A stretch of 64,000 bases of DNA. Source: Marivibrio halodurans. GTDB lineage: Bacteria; Pseudomonadota; Alphaproteobacteria; UBA8366; Aestuariispiraceae. The notes beneath the pieces were generated by a model. It had not been told where the DNA came from. It searched no databases and saw only the letters and a program-made list of their open reading frames with translations. The DNA lies in assembly GCF_017963645.1 (NCBI RefSeq), contig NZ_JAGMWN010000006.1, forward strand, positions 62,001 to 126,000, written 5' to 3'. Both the position numbers and the translations under genes were made by a program. Numbering within the stretch: the first letter of the stretch is position 1; every line of letters begins with the position of its first letter. Shown here in pieces: positions 1-9,087 of this stretch.

Positions 1-1435
1 TCTGATCGAGCATAACCGGCGCAAGCTGACGACCGACCTGCTTCTGGGCATCGCGGAGCAATTCAAGCTCGACTTCGCCAGCCTGGCGGAAGACGACGAA
101 AGCCGCCTCTATAACGACGTGATGGACGCCTTCGGCGACCGTCTGTTCGAGGAGGTGGAACTGACGAACACCGACGTGCGAGAGCTGGTCACCGCCAGCC
201 CCCAGGCCGCCCGCGCGCTGCTCACCCTCTATGACGCCTATTACAAGACGCTGAACGACGCCCGCTCGCTCGCCGCCCAGATGACGGATGGGGAGGAAGA
301 CGGCGGCGGCTTCGGTATCGGTGGCTTCGCGCTGGCCGATCTGGCACCGGCGGACCTGATCTCCGACATGATTCAGGAGAACCAGAATCATTTCGCCGAT
401 CTGGAACACGAGGCCGACCGCGTGCGCCGCGAGGTGAAGATGGTGGGCGACACGGTCGGCCACGACACCGCCGCCCTGTCCTGGGAACGCATGGCGGATT
501 ATCTGCGCGAGGCCCATGGCGTGCGCACCGTCTTCGCGACACCGGAGCCGACGCCCGGCACGGGCGGCGAGGCGGGAACCGGAACGGGCGGGATCGCCAG
601 GCGCTTCGACAAGCGCGACCGGGCGCTGACCATCTCCGCACGGCTGGACGCGCAGGCGCGCGCCTTCCAACTCGCCCATCAGATCGGCCAGCTTTCCGCC
701 GATCCGGTGCTGGAAATGCTGCTGACCGAGAACCGCATCAAGCAGGAACAGGGCCGCGCGCTGGGGCGCGTCGCGCTGGCCAACTACTTCGCCGCCGCCC
801 TTCTTATGCCGTACGAGGAAGTGCTGGGCGCCGCGCGCGCCACGCGCTACGACATCGAACTGCTGCAACATCAGTTCAATGCCAGCTTCGAGCAGGTCTG
901 CCACCGGTTGACCAGCCTGACCCGGCCGGGCGATGCCGGGATTCCTCTGCACATGCTGCGCGTCGATACCGCGGGCAACATCTCCAAGCGCTTCACGCTC
1001 TCCGGCCTGCCGATCCCACGCCACGGCGGTGCCTGCGCGCGCTGGAACGTCTATTCGGCCTTCCTCAATCCCGGCGTGATCCAGGCCCAGGTCTCGAAGC
1101 TGCCGGAGGGGCAAGCCTATTTCTGCATCGCGCGCACCGTGCGCAAGGGCGGCGTGGGGCACGGCGCGCGATCCTATTTCCAGTCGATCGGCATCGGCTG
1201 CGATCTGCGCTATGCCCGCGAGATGGTCTATTCCGACGATGTCGAACTCGACCGACCCGAACGTTTCGGGGAAATCGGCGTCGCCTGCCGTATCTGCGAG
1301 CGGATGGATTGCGGCCAGCGCGCCTTCCCGCCGGTACATCTGCGCTACACGGTCGACCCGGACCTGCGCGGCGCCAGCCCCTATACCGCCCCCGGCTGGC
1401 CCTGGCATCACGAACGGCCGGGGCCGACGCGCTGA
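1..1435 (+). CDS. ScfR/RamB-type short-chain acyl-CoA-responsive transcriptional regulator (5' end outside window)
   Basis: The reading frame is open from base 2, so the gene begins upstream and its N-terminal XRE helix-turn-helix is mostly cut off. About 477 residues are visible. The middle part resembles an IrrE/ImmA domain, but the expected metal motif is degenerate (AHQIGQ where HExxH would be). The last 100 residues carry a cysteine cluster (CRICERMDCG) typical of the DUF2083 part of RamB/PrpR/ScfR regulators. Members of this family control propionate, glyoxylate or short-chain acyl-CoA metabolism, and mycobacterial PrpR binds acyl-CoA and an iron-sulfur cluster through this region. No target gene is next to it. 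The family call is firm; the ligand is inferred. Confidence 0.85.
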   Translation, partial: LIEHNRRKLTTDLLLGIAEQFKLDFASLAEDDESRLYNDVMDAFGDRLFEEVELTNTDVRELVTASPQAARALLTLYDAYYKTLNDARSLAAQMTDGEEDGGGFGIGGFALADLAPADLISDMIQENQNHFADLEHEADRVRREVKMVGDTVGHDTAALSWERMADYLREAHGVRTVFATPEPTPGTGGEAGTGTGGIARRFDKRDRALTISARLDAQARAFQLAHQIGQLSADPVLEMLLTENRIKQEQGRALGRVALANYFAAALLMPYEEVLGAARATRYDIELLQHQFNASFEQVCHRLTSLTRPGDAGIPLHMLRVDTAGNISKRFTLSGLPIPRHGGACARWNVYSAFLNPGVIQAQVSKLPEGQAYFCIARTVRKGGVGHGARSYFQSIGIGCDLRYAREMVYSDDVELDRPERFGEIGVACRICERMDCGQRAFPPVHLRYTVDPDLRGASPYTAPGWPWHHERPGPTR

Positions 1436-1624
1436 ACGTACCCGATGCCCATCGGTGGCTTGCTTACCGATTCGTCCGAAATTCGAGTGCTGTGACGAGG
1501 AACACAGCGTGGCGGCCCGTGCCGCCCTATGGTCATTCCATCATTCGATCCGGATCGGCGGGCGGCGCGCCTGTGTAGAGACTGCCGTCGCCCGCCGACC
1601 CGATGCGAGAGGGAGTGTTCGACG

Positions 1625-1729
1625 ATGCCGATCCGTTTCGATTCCCTTGGCCATCTCCCCGCCGGCAGCTACGGCGCGCTCGCCGCGCTCGCGGCCGTCG
1701 GCATCATGCTGGTCGGGCTGGTGTTCTAA
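1625..1729 (+). CDS. Single-pass membrane microprotein, 34 residues
   Basis: A short frame with ATG at 1625 follows a good ribosome site (gagggag, 9 nt upstream). The product is 34 residues: about 13 polar or neutral residues, then a continuous hydrophobic stretch of about 20 residues (YGALAALAAVGIMLVGLVF) running to the C-terminus. This is what a tail-anchored or single-span microprotein looks like. A hairpin lies about 80 bp downstream. It belongs to no family I recognise. It could be a chance frame, but the ribosome site together with a clean membrane segment makes a real gene more likely than not. Confidence 0.5.
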   Translation: MPIRFDSLGHLPAGSYGALAALAAVGIMLVGLVF

Positions 1730-1810
1730 CGCCGCCCGCCCCCCTGTGACCGGCCGTCCCACGGAGTTCCATACCGGACGGCCATCCCCTGTTCGATATG
1801 TGCCGACTTG

Positions 1811-1839
1811 ACCGGTCCGGGGTGGTTCCCCGGGCCGGT
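1811..1839. terminator. GC-rich hairpin, possible terminator of the microprotein gene
   Basis: Twelve-base arms (accggtccgggg and ccccgggccggt) surround a 5-nt loop, with one G-U type position. It lies about 80 bp after the small gene. No long T run follows, so intrinsic termination is uncertain. Confidence 0.4.
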
Positions 1840-2028
1840 TCCTTATGCCGTCTCTCGATGCCAAGTCTCGGTGCCGAGCCTCGGTAATCGTGCCCCTTCC
1901 ATCCCGCCCGCATGGCGGGGTTCGAAGGGTTCAGAATCTGAACGGCGCGCGTCCCGGCCGGGATAGTCCCCATCACCCGACACCTACCCGCTGCCCCCTC
2001 CCGTTTCGGGCATCACCCTTTGGGGGCA

Positions 2029-5000
2029 TCACCCATTAACGGTCAGGGTCCGCAATTCGCGCGTGACGACGGCCAGCATGGCGAGGTCGAGTTGCGGCAA
2101 CCGGTCGAGTTCCGCGAGGAGCCCGTCGATTCGCTCGACCGATTCGTGGCGTCCCTCGACCCAGGCGGCGATGGCGGCCTCGCCGGTTTCCGCCCCCTGC
2201 AGGATGCGCGCGGCCAGATCGCCCTGCAGCCCCCAGAGGTCGTCGATGATCGCGCCGAGCGCCATGCGGTGCCACTGATTGTCGGACGGAATCCGGTTCG
2301 CGGCCGAGCGCAGCCAATCCAGACCGAAGCGCGCGCCCACGGCGGAATAGGTCTGTCCCACCGCCTTCACCGGATGGCTGCCGCCGGCGGCGAGCTTCAC
2401 CACGTCGCAGGCCGAGGAGAGCACCTTCAATTGCGCGATCGCGGTCACCAGATCGCGCGGCGCCGCCCCCTCCTGGCCGAAGCGTTCGATGCGGGCGTCG
2501 ATATCCTGCTTCGCCCGGGTGGAAAGGATAGCGCCGAAATGCTCCTGCAGGGTCCGGACGCCGGTTTCGTAGGTGTCGATCGCGCCCTTGATATCGATCG
2601 GCGGTTTCTCGTTGCGCAGGAACCATTCGGTCATGCGCTCCACCGTGCGGCCGGTCTCGCGCAGCATCTTGTTCTGCAGGCTGGCGGAAATCTTATTGTC
2701 CAGCCCCTCGATCCGCGCCCAGATATCGCGCAGGCCGAAGACCTCGCGCACCACCGTGTAGGCCCGCGCGATCTCGGCCGAGCCGCGCCCGGTGCGCTGC
2801 TGCATCTCGTTGATAAAGCTGGGCCCCGTCCGATTGATCATCGAATTGGTGACGGAGGTCGCGATGATCTCCCGCCGCAGGCGGTGGCCCGCGATGTTCT
2901 CCGCGTAATTGTCCCGCAGCGGCTTCGGAAAATAGCGGAACAGATCCTCCTCCAGCACCGGATCGTCCGGCAGGTCGGACTCGAGCAGTTCGCGATAGGT
3001 GATGTTCTTGGCATAGGCCAGGATCACCGCCAGTTCCGGCCGGGTCAGCCCCTGGTTCTTCTGCATCCGCTCGGCGATTTCCTCGTCGTCGGGCAGGAAT
3101 TCCAAATCCCGGTCGAGGTCGCCCGCCCGCTCATAGGCCCGGATCAGGCGTTGATGCCGGTCGAGCGAGGTCGCCGCGCGCGCCTGGGTGACGGAGACGG
3201 ACTGGGTCTGCTGATAATTGTCGCGCAGGACGAGCGCGCCCACCTCGGCGGTCATCTTCTCCAGCAACTGGTTGCGCTGCTTTTCCGTCATGTCGCCGCG
3301 CGCGACCACATCGCCCAGCAGGATCTTGATATTGACCTCGTGATCGGAGCAATCGACGCCGGCGGAATTGTCGATCGCGTCCGTATTGATGCGCCCGCCG
3401 GCGCGCGCGAATTCGATGCGCCCGCGATGGGTGATGCCGAGATTGGCGCCCTCCCCGATCACCTTGACGCGCAACGCCCCGCCATCGACCCGGATCGCGT
3501 CGTTCGCGCGGTCGCCGACATCGGCGTTACTTTCCTCCGAATGCTTCACATAGGTGCCGATCCCGCCGAACCAGAGCAGATCGGCCTCCGCGCCGAGGAT
3601 GGCCTTGATCAATTGATTGGGCGTCAGCTCGTCCCGGTCGATATCGAAGCGCTGCTTGATCTCCGGCGTCAGCTTGACCGACTTCGCCTTGCGCTCGAAC
3701 ACGCCGCCGCCCTTGCTGATCAACTTGGTATCGTACTGGTCCCAGCCCTTGACCGCCTCGAACAGGCGCTTGCGCTCCTTGAAGCCGGCCGCCGCGTCCG
3801 GGTCCGGATCGATGAAGACATGCAGATGGTTGAAGGCCGCCACCAGGCGGATATGCTCGGACAGCAGCATGCCGTTGCCGAAGACGTCCCCGCCCATGTC
3901 GCCGACACCGATGACGGTGAAGTCCTCGCTCTGGGTGTCATGGCCCATCTCGCGGAAATGGCGCTTCACCGCCTCCCAGCCGCCGCGCGCGGTGATCCCC
4001 ATCTTCTTGTGATCATAGCCCGCCGACCCGCCGGAGGCGAAGGCATCCCCCAGCCAGAAACCGTAGCTCTGGGAAACCGCGTTGGCATGGTCGGAGAAGG
4101 TCGCCGTTCCCTTGTCGGCGGCCACCACCAGATAGGGGTCGTCGCCGTCCCAGCGCACCACCTTCTCCGGCGCGCGGATGTCGCCCGTCACCAGATTGTC
4201 GGTGATATCCAGCATGCCCGCGATGAAGAGCTTGTAGCAGGCGACCCCCTCGGCCAGGAACGCCTCCCGGTCGCTGGCGGGCGGCGCCTTCTTCAGCACG
4301 AACCCGCCCTTCGAGCCGACCGGCACGATGACCGCGTTCTTGACCTGCTGCGCCTTGACGAGGCCCAGGATCTCGGTGCGGAAATCCTCCCGCCGGTCGG
4401 ACCATCGCAGGCCGCCGCGCGCGACCAGCCCGAAGCGCAGATGCACCGCCTCGAAACGGGGGCTGTAGACGAAGATCTCGCGCAAGGGGGCGGGCTGCGG
4501 GATTTCCTCGATCTCCCGGCTGGCCAGCTTGAAGGACACGATCGGCTTGAAGCCGCCCTCCGCGCCCGGCTGGAAGAAATTGGTGCGCAGCGTCGACCGG
4601 ATCAGATTCAGGAACCGGCGGATGATCCGGTCCTCGTCCAGGTTGCTGACGGCGTCGAGGGCATGATGGACCTCCGCGACCAGCGCCTCCTCCCGGGTAC
4701 CGCGATCGCCGGAATAATCGGGGTCGAAGCGCACCCGGAAAAGCTCCGCCAAGGCCCGGGCGATCGCCCCGTTGGAGGCGAGCGTCTCCTCCATGTATTC
4801 CTGGCTGAAGGGGATCGCGGCCTGACGCAGATATTTCGAATAGGCGCGCAGCACCACCACGTCGCGCCAGCCCAGCCCGGCGGTCAGAACCAACCGGTTG
4901 AAGCCGTCATCCTCGATCTCGCCGTTCCACACGCGCAGGAAGCTGTCGTGGAAGACGTCGCGCACCGCGTGGAAATCGACCGGACGCCCGCCATGGGTCT

Positions 5001-6903
5001 CCAGCGCGAAATCATGCATGTAGAGCAGCGGCGCGTCCTTGGCCCGGTTGCCGTCGCGGTCGTTCACCGGGTCGGGATCGGGGCGCACCTCGAAGGGCTG
5101 CTCCTCCATCACGCGCAGCCCCATGTTCTCCAGCATCGGCATGACGGCGGACAACACCATCGGGCCGCCCGGGTGATAGACCTTGAGGCGAAGCTGATGC
5201 TTCTCCGTCTCGATCGGGTGATAGAGGCTGACGCCCAGCCCGCCGGTCTCCAGCGCGCCTTCCACCCGGTCGATATCGAAGGCGGCGGTCTGAACGTTGA
5301 AATGCTCGGTATAGGCGACGGGGAAGGCCTCCGCGTATTTCCGCAGCAGGGTCAGGCCCCGCTCCTCCCCGTGATTCTCGACCATCGCCTGGCGCAGCTT
5401 GTCCTCCCAGGTGCGCGTCTCCTCGCGCAGCTTGGCTTCCAGCGCCTTGCGGTCGTACTCCGGGACATTGCCCGGCGTCGTCTTGATGATGAACTGAACG
5501 CGGCTCAACGCCTCGTCCGACATGTGGGTGTAATTGGCGACGACGCCGCCATCGAGTTCCTTCGCCAGGATTTCCCCGATGCGCCGCCGCAGCGCGGTGG
5601 CGAAACGCTCGCGCGGGACATAGACGATGGCGGAGACATAGCGCTGGAACGGGTCCGGCCGCAGGAAGAGGGCGATGCGCTGGCGTTCCTGCAGATGCAG
5701 GATGCCCATCGCGATCTCGTAGAGCTGATCGACCTCGATCTGAAACAGCTCGTCGCGCGGATAGCTCTCCAGGATATGGGTCAGCGCCTTGGCGGAATGG
5801 CCACCCGTCTCGAAGCCGGAACGCTCGATCACCGCCTCCACCTTCTGGCGCAGCAGCGGAATCTCCCGCGGGCTCTGGTTATAGGCGACGGAGGTGAGCA
5901 GCCCGGTGAACAGCTTCTCCCCGACGGGCTTGCCCTTGGCGTCGAAGGTCTTGATCGCGATCGTGTCCATATGGACCCGTCGGTGGACGGTGGAGCGCCG
6001 GTTCGCCTTGGTGATGCGCACCAGCGTCGGCTCGAACATGGTTTCCTGAATCTCGACCGGCAGGGTGCCGAGATGGCGCAGCCCCTCGAAAACCTGACGG
6101 TCGGAATCGCGGAGCACGCCGAGCCCGCTCTCCTGATCGATGACGAGGCGCGCGCTCTCCCCACCGCCCTCGAAGGCGACTTCGCGATAGCCCATGAAGG
6201 TGAAATGGTCGTCATGCAGCCACTGCATGAATTGGGCGGTTTCCTCGACCGTGCGCTTGTCGACGCCCTTGGGCGGCTTCTTGCTCAGGGTCGCGGCGAC
6301 CTCGGCCGCGCGGTCGCGCATCGCCTGCCAATCCTCGACCGCCGCGCGCACATCGACCAGGATCTCGGCCAGCCCCTCCTCGATCGCCTCCAGCACGGCC
6401 GGGGCCGATTGCTCGTCGATCTCGACATGCATGAAGCTTTCGCGCGGCAGCTTGGCGCGGTCGACCGTCTCGCTCGGGAAGTCCCGGGCGACGCCGTTCG
6501 CGTCGCGCTCCACGCCGAAAATCGGATGGACGACCAGATGGACCGTCAGATCCTGGCGCGCGAGCTCCATCGTCACGCTATCCACCAGGAACGGCATGTT
6601 GTCGTTCACGACCTCGATCACCGTGTGGGTCGAATGCCAGCCATGTTCCTCGAAGCGGGGATTATAGACCCGGATCTTCGGGCGGCCGGGCGTGCGCTCC
6701 TGCCCGAAGGCCCACATCGAGAGCGCCGCGCCGTACAGGTCCTCCGGCTCCCGGTCCAGGATATCCTCCGGCGGGGTATGCCGATAGTAATGGTCGGTGA
6801 AGAGCTGGGCCCGCCGCGCCTTCTCGCCGGACATCCGGTTGGCGATCAAGGCATGGACCTTGTCCAAAAGCTCTTGCTTGCGCTGATCGATTGACTCGCC
6901 CAT
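2029..6903 (-). CDS. gdhB: NAD-specific glutamate dehydrogenase, large 180-kDa class
   Basis: The 1624-residue product matches the length and layout of the bacterial L_180 NAD-GDH family, which oxidises glutamate to 2-oxoglutarate and ammonia with NAD+ in the cytoplasm and feeds amino-acid carbon into the TCA cycle. The N-terminal half is the long regulatory part with ACT-like modules. The catalytic core begins near residue 825 (GGLRWSDRREDFRTEILG), includes the lysine-rich KAQQVKNAVIVPVGSKGGF, and has the nucleotide-binding GVGDMGGDVFGNG near residue 1000. I chose ATG 6903 because gggggat lies 11 nt upstream; the frame also has an ATG at 6924 with no good ribosome site. The gene is alone on its strand. 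An antisense frame covers almost the whole gene and is explained by codon bias. Confidence 0.96.
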   Translation of the reverse strand: MGESIDQRKQELLDKVHALIANRMSGEKARRAQLFTDHYYRHTPPEDILDREPEDLYGAALSMWAFGQERTPGRPKIRVYNPRFEEHGWHSTHTVIEVVNDNMPFLVDSVTMELARQDLTVHLVVHPIFGVERDANGVARDFPSETVDRAKLPRESFMHVEIDEQSAPAVLEAIEEGLAEILVDVRAAVEDWQAMRDRAAEVAATLSKKPPKGVDKRTVEETAQFMQWLHDDHFTFMGYREVAFEGGGESARLVIDQESGLGVLRDSDRQVFEGLRHLGTLPVEIQETMFEPTLVRITKANRRSTVHRRVHMDTIAIKTFDAKGKPVGEKLFTGLLTSVAYNQSPREIPLLRQKVEAVIERSGFETGGHSAKALTHILESYPRDELFQIEVDQLYEIAMGILHLQERQRIALFLRPDPFQRYVSAIVYVPRERFATALRRRIGEILAKELDGGVVANYTHMSDEALSRVQFIIKTTPGNVPEYDRKALEAKLREETRTWEDKLRQAMVENHGEERGLTLLRKYAEAFPVAYTEHFNVQTAAFDIDRVEGALETGGLGVSLYHPIETEKHQLRLKVYHPGGPMVLSAVMPMLENMGLRVMEEQPFEVRPDPDPVNDRDGNRAKDAPLLYMHDFALETHGGRPVDFHAVRDVFHDSFLRVWNGEIEDDGFNRLVLTAGLGWRDVVVLRAYSKYLRQAAIPFSQEYMEETLASNGAIARALAELFRVRFDPDYSGDRGTREEALVAEVHHALDAVSNLDEDRIIRRFLNLIRSTLRTNFFQPGAEGGFKPIVSFKLASREIEEIPQPAPLREIFVYSPRFEAVHLRFGLVARGGLRWSDRREDFRTEILGLVKAQQVKNAVIVPVGSKGGFVLKKAPPASDREAFLAEGVACYKLFIAGMLDITDNLVTGDIRAPEKVVRWDGDDPYLVVAADKGTATFSDHANAVSQSYGFWLGDAFASGGSAGYDHKKMGITARGGWEAVKRHFREMGHDTQSEDFTVIGVGDMGGDVFGNGMLLSEHIRLVAAFNHLHVFIDPDPDAAAGFKERKRLFEAVKGWDQYDTKLISKGGGVFERKAKSVKLTPEIKQRFDIDRDELTPNQLIKAILGAEADLLWFGGIGTYVKHSEESNADVGDRANDAIRVDGGALRVKVIGEGANLGITHRGRIEFARAGGRINTDAIDNSAGVDCSDHEVNIKILLGDVVARGDMTEKQRNQLLEKMTAEVGALVLRDNYQQTQSVSVTQARAATSLDRHQRLIRAYERAGDLDRDLEFLPDDEEIAERMQKNQGLTRPELAVILAYAKNITYRELLESDLPDDPVLEEDLFRYFPKPLRDNYAENIAGHRLRREIIATSVTNSMINRTGPSFINEMQQRTGRGSAEIARAYTVVREVFGLRDIWARIEGLDNKISASLQNKMLRETGRTVERMTEWFLRNEKPPIDIKGAIDTYETGVRTLQEHFGAILSTRAKQDIDARIERFGQEGAAPRDLVTAIAQLKVLSSACDVVKLAAGGSHPVKAVGQTYSAVGARFGLDWLRSAANRIPSDNQWHRMALGAIIDDLWGLQGDLAARILQGAETGEAAIAAWVEGRHESVERIDGLLAELDRLPQLDLAMLAVVTRELRTLTVNG

Positions 6904-7020
6904 CGCTTGGATAATCCCCCGCATGTCATGCCGGTCGCACGCGCCGAGAGGCGCCGCCGACTGTTTTATAGCGGAAGCCTAGCGCGAAATGATGACAGGC
7001 GAAACGGTTGCGGTCGGAAA

Positions 7021-7278
7021 TCAGGAACCGCCGCCGTCGCGCGGCGCGCGGCGGCGTACCTCGGCGGCGGCCGGCGCGTAGCGGGTCAGCGCCGCGTTAA
7101 GGTCCTTGGCGAGACCGGCGACATCCTGATCCCCGTCCCGGCCGACGCGTCGGCGCAGGGAATCGAGAATTTCGGTATAGAGACGCTCGCCCGCCTCGGC
7201 CAGCCGCCGGGTTTCCGCCAACTCGATCGTCAGGCGGCGCGCCTGCGCTTCCGGGCCGTCGTCGAAGGAATCGCTCAT
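7021..7278 (-). CDS. Small alpha-helical hypothetical protein, 85 residues
   Basis: The frame encodes 85 charged residues rich in Ala, Arg, Leu and Glu. The heptad-like spacing in residues 10-50 (EAQARRLTIELAETRRLAEA) suggests a short coiled coil. There is no signal peptide, membrane segment or cysteine. It follows the PAS gene on the same strand after 51 bp and precedes the GDH promoter region, so it may be co-transcribed with the PAS gene. The ribosome site is weak. I do not recognise a family, and a function cannot be assigned. Confidence 0.55.
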   Translation of the reverse strand: MSDSFDDGPEAQARRLTIELAETRRLAEAGERLYTEILDSLRRRVGRDGDQDVAGLAKDLNAALTRYAPAAAEVRRRAPRDGGGS

Positions 7279-7329
7279 GACGCGGGCGAGACTATCCGCG
7301 GGCGCCGGCGCGGGACAAGGGGGATCGGA

Positions 7330-7788
7330 TCACCGCCCTTCCAGGACACCGAAATCCAGCGCGCCGAGGATCGTGGTGATGTCGCCCGCCTCGTCGGCGA
7401 GCGGAAGCGTCAACCGTTCGTAGGTGACGAATTTCTTGCCGAACCTGGCGAGCGTCCCGCGATAGACCACCGGCGCGCGCGCACGCAGGCATTCGCGGTA
7501 GCTGGCGACGAGGTCCGGCACTTCGGGCAGATGCAGATTCTCGCTTAGGCGCAGGCCGGTGAATTCCCGGCCGACCGCGCGCACGACCTCCGTGCCCGCC
7601 AACCGGAATCGGAAATCCGCGCCGCCGTCGATCACATCGACCAACACGACATAGGGCAAATCCGACGAATCCAGACAATGCGGAGAGAAGGAAGCCCGGC
7701 GCGGCGTGCCGTCCGCGATCATTTCAAGACCACGCCAAACCGCCAAGACCCGCTTCAGGCGGTCCGATCGAACCTCCAGCGCTTCCAC
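7330..7788 (-). CDS. PAS_5-type single-domain PAS protein
   Basis: From the chosen GTG at 7788 the product is 152 residues. It matches the PAS_5 family frequent in Rhodospirillales: a leading helix, then a PAS core with the RFRLAGTEVVRAVGREFTG segment and the late strand VTYERLTLPLADE. No effector domain is attached, so it is a stand-alone sensor or ligand-binding module. The GTG start has aaagg 7 nt upstream and gives the usual family length; the frame runs open to 7896, but the extra 36 residues look nothing like the family. The T-rich segment ttttttt next to the start could affect expression. The signal sensed is unknown. Confidence 0.78.
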   Translation of the reverse strand: MEALEVRSDRLKRVLAVWRGLEMIADGTPRRASFSPHCLDSSDLPYVVLVDVIDGGADFRFRLAGTEVVRAVGREFTGLRLSENLHLPEVPDLVASYRECLRARAPVVYRGTLARFGKKFVTYERLTLPLADEAGDITTILGALDFGVLEGR

Positions 7789-7992
7789 CGCTCGACCTTT
7801 TTTTACCCCCGGCGAAAGGGTGCTCGGTATCCTAACCCCTGATGGCCGGAGCCGGTTTCGTGGCATTCCATGAAAAATGAATATCAAACCCGGCACGCGG
7901 GCGAAATAGATGCCCCGTCAAAAATCCGAACCACCCCGCCGCAATGTGGCTCGGGGTCGTTCGTCGTGCCCATCCTCGTGGTTTGTCGGAAG

Positions 7993-8046
7993 GAAAACTG
8001 GAGCGGGCGATGAGATTCGAACTCACGACCCCAACCTTGGCAAGGT
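7993..8046. repeat. attL: displaced 3' part of tRNA-Gly, 54-bp direct repeat
   Basis: These 54 bases are identical to 12192-12245. On the minus strand they spell the anticodon loop, variable region, T arm, acceptor 3' strand and CCA of tRNA-Gly(GCC), followed by a few flanking bases. The tRNA 5' half is missing here. This is the displaced target sequence left when an element integrates into the 3' half of a tRNA gene and brings its own replacement copy. Confidence 0.92.
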
Positions 8047-8104
8047 AGGGAAACGGTGAGCGATATCAAACTGTTGTCGGTCTCATTCACACAGGAGAGA
8101 GTGA

Positions 8105-9073
8105 ATGGCGACCATCAGAAAGCTTCCGTCAGGCCGGTTCAACGTTCAAATCCGGCGCAAGAACGCCCACCCAATCAGCCGTACCTTCGATGCGATGGAA
8201 GATGCCCAACAGTGGGCAACCGAGCACGAGCTTGCAGGCAGGGCCGCTCTCAAAGCAGGCGAGGGCCTAACGTTTCTGGAACTGGGTCAAAGATACTGCG
8301 ACACCGTTCTGAAAGGGCGACCGTCGCGGGACATTGCACTCAATCGGGTGGAACGAATCGCCCGGAACTTGCCGCGCCAGCTAACGGACATATCCCGGCA
8401 GGACGTGAATGCTTACCGCCAAATTCGCCTCCGCGCCGTGTCCACCACCACCTGTCGCGACGAACTTGTTTTCATCCATCGGCTTTATCGCTGGGCGCAC
8501 CGGGAAATGATCCTCGATAAAGCTCACCATCCCTCGCCATGCGAGGACGTATATATCCCACCGTCCAACAAACCCCGCACCAAAGTAATTGAAAGGAGCG
8601 AGCTTGATCGGCTCCTTGCCAACCTTCCAAAGACCATGCGCCCCATCATCGAACTGGCCTACGAAACAGCCATGCGACGAAGCGAGATTGTGAGACTGAC
8701 AGCCCGCCATGTGCATCTCTCAGAGCGTGTTGCATCAGTCGTCGAGGGCAAGACTGGGGATCGCGATGTGCCGCTTACTCAGCGGGCTGTAGAGCTTCTC
8801 AGAGAGGCGCTGGCGCGAGTTAAGCACCCCGACGCCCCATTGTTCCCCGTCGTCCCTCACAGTGTCACAACAGCCGTCAGAAGGGCCAGACAGAAGGCAG
8901 GCCTAAGTCCTGATATTCGCCTCCATCAGCTTCGACATACGCGGATTACTAACGTCGCGAAGAAAGGTCTTAACCAGGCGCAAATCATGATGGTGAGCGG
9001 ACACCGTGACGTGCGTAGCGTTCAGAGATACACTCACTTAAGGGTAAAGGATGTTGTCGGCCTGATTGACTAG
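8105..9073 (+). CDS. Tyrosine recombinase (integrase) of the tRNA-Gly element
   Basis: The 322-residue product has the tyrosine-recombinase layout: an N-terminal arm/SAM-like DNA-binding region (residues 1-150) and a catalytic domain (about 165-320). The catalytic residues are visible: Arg in ETAMRRSEI, His-x-x-Arg in HQLRHTR, the late His in SGHRDV and the nucleophile Tyr in VQRYTH. Such enzymes integrate and excise elements at att sites, here tRNA-Gly. ATG 8105 has ggagag 7 nt upstream. The next gene begins 14 bp after its stop with its own ggagg site, so both are probably one transcript. The family is certain; the target is inferred from position beside attL. Confidence 0.95.
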   Translation: MATIRKLPSGRFNVQIRRKNAHPISRTFDAMEDAQQWATEHELAGRAALKAGEGLTFLELGQRYCDTVLKGRPSRDIALNRVERIARNLPRQLTDISRQDVNAYRQIRLRAVSTTTCRDELVFIHRLYRWAHREMILDKAHHPSPCEDVYIPPSNKPRTKVIERSELDRLLANLPKTMRPIIELAYETAMRRSEIVRLTARHVHLSERVASVVEGKTGDRDVPLTQRAVELLREALARVKHPDAPLFPVVPHSVTTAVRRARQKAGLSPDIRLHQLRHTRITNVAKKGLNQAQIMMVSGHRDVRSVQRYTHLRVKDVVGLID

Positions 9074-9087
9074 TTTTTGGAGGACTC

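Larger units (their letters stand above)
1436..2028. other. Intergenic region between the ScfR-type regulator and NAD-GDH
   Basis: This stretch holds one small gene (1625-1729) and several inverted repeats: a GC-rich hairpin at 1811-1839, a perfect 6-bp-arm palindrome with a 3-nt centre at 1929-1943 and a 12-bp palindrome near 1952. An 11-mer, gggcatcaccc, is repeated at 2008-2018 and 2024-2034, just downstream of the GDH stop. The GDH transcript, arriving on the minus strand, probably ends among these palindromes. No other convincing gene was seen. Confidence 0.5.

Noticed and set aside
2020-6894. Plus-strand 1624-codon open frame
   Set aside because: Mirror of the NAD-GDH gene in exact register; explained by absence of TTA, CTA and TCA codons. 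No ribosome site or recognisable protein content.
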